Positions 4,542 through 5,887 of a stretch of DNA of 5,887 nucleotides are shown in pieces. A program made the translations under genes and the position numbers. Source of the DNA: JBAWAP01 sp049589355 (GTDB lineage: Bacteria > Chloroflexota > Anaerolineae > VGOG01); assembly GCA_049589355.1 (NCBI GenBank), contig JBAWAP010000207.1, positions 1-5,887 of the forward strand, read 5' to 3'. How positions within the stretch are numbered: the first letter of the stretch is position 1; each line of letters begins with the position of its first letter. The notes below the pieces were generated by a model. It was not told the DNA's origin, made no database searches, and saw only the letters and a list, made by a program, of their open reading frames with translations.

Positions 4542-5420
4542 ATGGACCTGGATAGAGCAACCGTAGAACGACTGGTGGAACAAATCACCAGAGAGGTGCT
4601 GATCCTGCTGCGGGAGGAAGAGGCCAGTGCCCAATCAGGGTCGGAGTGCTTGGGTTGTGATGGGCAGTGTAGTGAGAAGTGTCCAGACAAGGCTCAGGAA
4701 GTGATTGATGCTGGAGCGAATAGGATTGCCAATCCTCTGGGATTCACCCAAGTGGCTGCTAACATCGCTCATATGATTGACCATACCTTGCTCAAAGCGG
4801 ACGCCAGCCAGGAACAGATCGCGCAGCTCTGTTATGAGGCTCGCAAGTACGGCTTCGCTGCCGTCTGCATCAACCCCGCCAATGTCAAACTGGCCGCTCA
4901 GCTCCTCAAGGGCTCGCCGGTGGCTGTCTGTGCAGTGGTTGGCTTCCCTTTGGGGGCCACCTCGCCTGAGGTCAAGGCTTACGAGGCTCAACAAGCCATC
5001 GAAGATGGGGCCACTGAAGTAGACATGGTCATCAATGTGGGCGCCCTCAAATCCAAGGACTACGAGTTAGTAGAGCGAGACATCGCCACCGTGGTGCGCA
5101 CCTGTCACAACAACCGGGCCATCTGCAAAGTGATTATCGAGGCGGCCCTGTTGACCGACGAGGAGAAGATCAAGGCGTGCCAGTTGGCCAAAGCGGCCGG
5201 GGCCGACTACGTCAAGACTTCAACCGGCTTCGGGCCTGGCGGGGCTACGGTTGAGGACGTGGCTCTCATGCGGAGGGTGGTAGGGCCGGAGATGGGCATC
5301 AAAGCCGCGGGTGGCATCAGGACCTTGGAGGCTGTCAAGCAGATGGTTAAGGCCGGGGCTACGCGCATCGGGGCCAGTGCAGGAGTGAAGATTTTGCAGG
5401 AGGCCAGGGCGGTGGCCTAA
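4542..5420 (+). CDS. deoC: Deoxyribose-phosphate aldolase with BMC-type N-terminal extension
   Basis: The 292-residue product cleaves 2-deoxy-D-ribose 5-phosphate to glyceraldehyde 3-phosphate and acetaldehyde. The catalytic TIM barrel begins near residue 73 with ANIAHMIDHTLLK. It contains VGFPLGA (133-139), EVDMVINVGAL with the proton-relay Asp161, KVIIE (196-200), the Schiff-base Lys225 in VKTSTGFGPGGAT, and KAAGGIRT with Lys254. All catalytic residues are present. The extension of about 70 residues is unusual. Residues 5-25 form an amphipathic helix (ATVERLVEQITREVLILL) like a microcompartment encapsulation peptide. It is followed by a four-cysteine cluster, C36-x2-C39-x3-C43-x3-C47-P, that could bind a metal or an iron-sulfur cluster. 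GGAG stands seven bases before the ATG. With the extended RpiB just upstream, this suggests cargo of a sugar-phosphate-utilizing microcompartment; no shell gene is in the window. The enzyme call is firm and the encapsulation is inference. Confidence 0.95.
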   Translation: MDLDRATVERLVEQITREVLILLREEEASAQSGSECLGCDGQCSEKCPDKAQEVIDAGANRIANPLGFTQVAANIAHMIDHTLLKADASQEQIAQLCYEARKYGFAAVCINPANVKLAAQLLKGSPVAVCAVVGFPLGATSPEVKAYEAQQAIEDGATEVDMVINVGALKSKDYELVERDIATVVRTCHNNRAICKVIIEAALLTDEEKIKACQLAKAAGADYVKTSTGFGPGGATVEDVALMRRVVGPEMGIKAAGGIRTLEAVKQMVKAGATRIGASAGVKILQEARAVA

Positions 5421-5442
5421 GGCATTGACCAGGAGGGTTGAA

Positions 5443-5745
5443 ATGCTGAAGGTTCGAGATTTCGTGGAAGCCCGGATTTACGATGACGAAGAGGCCGTCA
5501 TCCAGGATGCGCTACGTCACTTGCTGCGCGCACGCGCTGATTTGCGTACCCAACTGGCGGTCCACCGTTACCAGACTGAGGGGATTTCACTGGCCAAGGC
5601 GGCCAGTCTGGCCGGTGTCAGTTGGGCGCAAATGAAGGATATTTTGGTAGAACGCGGTATTCAGCCCTGCCTTGGCCCCGAAACCATAGAGGAGGCCAAG
5701 GAAGAAGTTGAAGCATTACGCGACTACTTTGAGGGGCAACGATGA
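5443..5745 (+). CDS. UPF0175-like antitoxin / small DNA-binding protein
   Basis: The 100-residue product resembles UPF0175 proteins, which are often antitoxins paired with PIN-type or DUF3368 toxins. Residues 1-40 (VEARIYDDEEAVIQDALRHL) look like a ribbon-helix-helix-type N terminus. Residues 48-75 (ISLAKAASLAGVSWAQMKDI) give a helix-turn-helix of the family pattern, followed by LVERGIQPCLGPE. The C terminus is acidic. The ATG at 5443 is chosen because AGGAGG stands six bases upstream; a TTG at 5425 would place that site inside the gene. It starts 22 bases after deoC, so it may be co-transcribed. Its stop overlaps an ATG (ATGA), the usual arrangement for a coupled partner gene, but the downstream frame ends after 27 codons in a repeat. 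No toxin is therefore visible, and it is either an orphan or a regulator. Confidence 0.75.
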   Translation: MLKVRDFVEARIYDDEEAVIQDALRHLLRARADLRTQLAVHRYQTEGISLAKAASLAGVSWAQMKDILVERGIQPCLGPETIEEAKEEVEALRDYFEGQR

Positions 5746-5776
5746 ACATCAACACCAACAGTAACTGCTCAGCCAT

Positions 5777-5865
5777 TGTCATTCTGAGCGACCGGAGGGA
5801 GCGAAGAATCCCGTTTTTGTATTGAGGGAACGAGATTCTTCGTCGCTTCGCTCCTCAGAATGACA
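5777..5865. repeat. Long palindromic intergenic repeat (TGTCATTCTGAG type)
   Basis: TGTCATTCTGAG (5777-5788) and CTCAGAATGACA (5854-5865) are perfect 12-base inverted ends. Inside them, GCGAAGAATC on the left and GATTCTTCGTCGC on the right continue an imperfect stem. The centre contains GTTTTTGTATTGAG. Similar palindromes containing TCATTCTGAGC and GAAGAATC recur between genes in many environmental bacterial genomes, to my recollection. It could also act as a transcript end for the upstream operon. It is a different family from the repeat at 2896 and 3977. Confidence 0.8.
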
Positions 5866-5887
5866 TTTCCACACAAGGGGTGAGCAG

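Noticed and set aside
3716..4994. Long minus-strand reading frames opposite rpiB and deoC
   Set aside because: They are antisense to genes with clear family motifs, show no domain-like sequence and have no ribosome sites.
1..5887. CRISPR array, tRNA, rRNA or riboswitch
   Set aside because: No regularly spaced direct repeats, no cloverleaf with conserved tRNA bases, no rRNA-like stretch and no recognisable riboswitch core were seen on either strand by eye.

Overview
The window looks like a chromosomal segment of an uncultured bacterium, most probably Chloroflexota (Anaerolineae-like). This placement is an inference from gene content: tandem DUF881 membrane proteins, a CARDB-like lipoprotein, microcompartment-type RpiB and DeoC, and dispersed palindromic repeats that read as 'PSTxLRTG' when translated. 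No rRNA, tRNA or other phylogenetic marker is present, so the assignment is tentative.

Layout. (1) 1-416: the 3' end of an IS982-like insertion sequence, read on +. (2) 415-639: an FmdB-type zinc-ribbon gene whose first few codons are missing exactly where the insertion sequence ends, followed by a rho-independent terminator at 666-703. (3) 701-2140, minus strand: two adjacent DUF881 genes, each with an N-terminal membrane anchor, a coiled coil and a DUF881 domain. A hairpin with a T-run lies just upstream of the first. (4) 2317-2841, minus strand: a small lipoprotein with its own promoter (TTGACA-17-TATCAT) and a palindromic repeat in its 5' leader. (5) 3016-5745, plus strand: a promoter (TTGCCT-17-TATAAT) followed by four closely spaced genes, namely signal peptidase I (lepB), an N-terminally extended RpiB, an N-terminally extended DeoC and a UPF0175 antitoxin-like protein. 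Gaps are 42, 48 and 22 bases. (6) 5746-5887: a 27-codon reading frame overlapping the last stop codon, and an 89-base palindromic repeat.

The most interesting part is the rpiB-deoC pair. Both proteins carry a short amphipathic helix at the extreme N terminus, of the kind that targets cargo into bacterial microcompartments (BMCs), then a linker or extra module, then the catalytic domain. DeoC plus RpiB is the enzymatic hallmark of the loci called sugar-phosphate-utilizing (SPU) BMCs. DeoC would cleave deoxyribose 5-phosphate to glyceraldehyde 3-phosphate and volatile acetaldehyde, and the RpiB homologue would isomerise a sugar phosphate. No shell protein is visible here, so the BMC link rests on the two enzymes alone. 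Further oddities are an Asp where E. coli-type RpiB has its catalytic Cys, a four-cysteine cluster in the DeoC extension, and a dispersed repeat that has become coding sequence in the RpiB linker.
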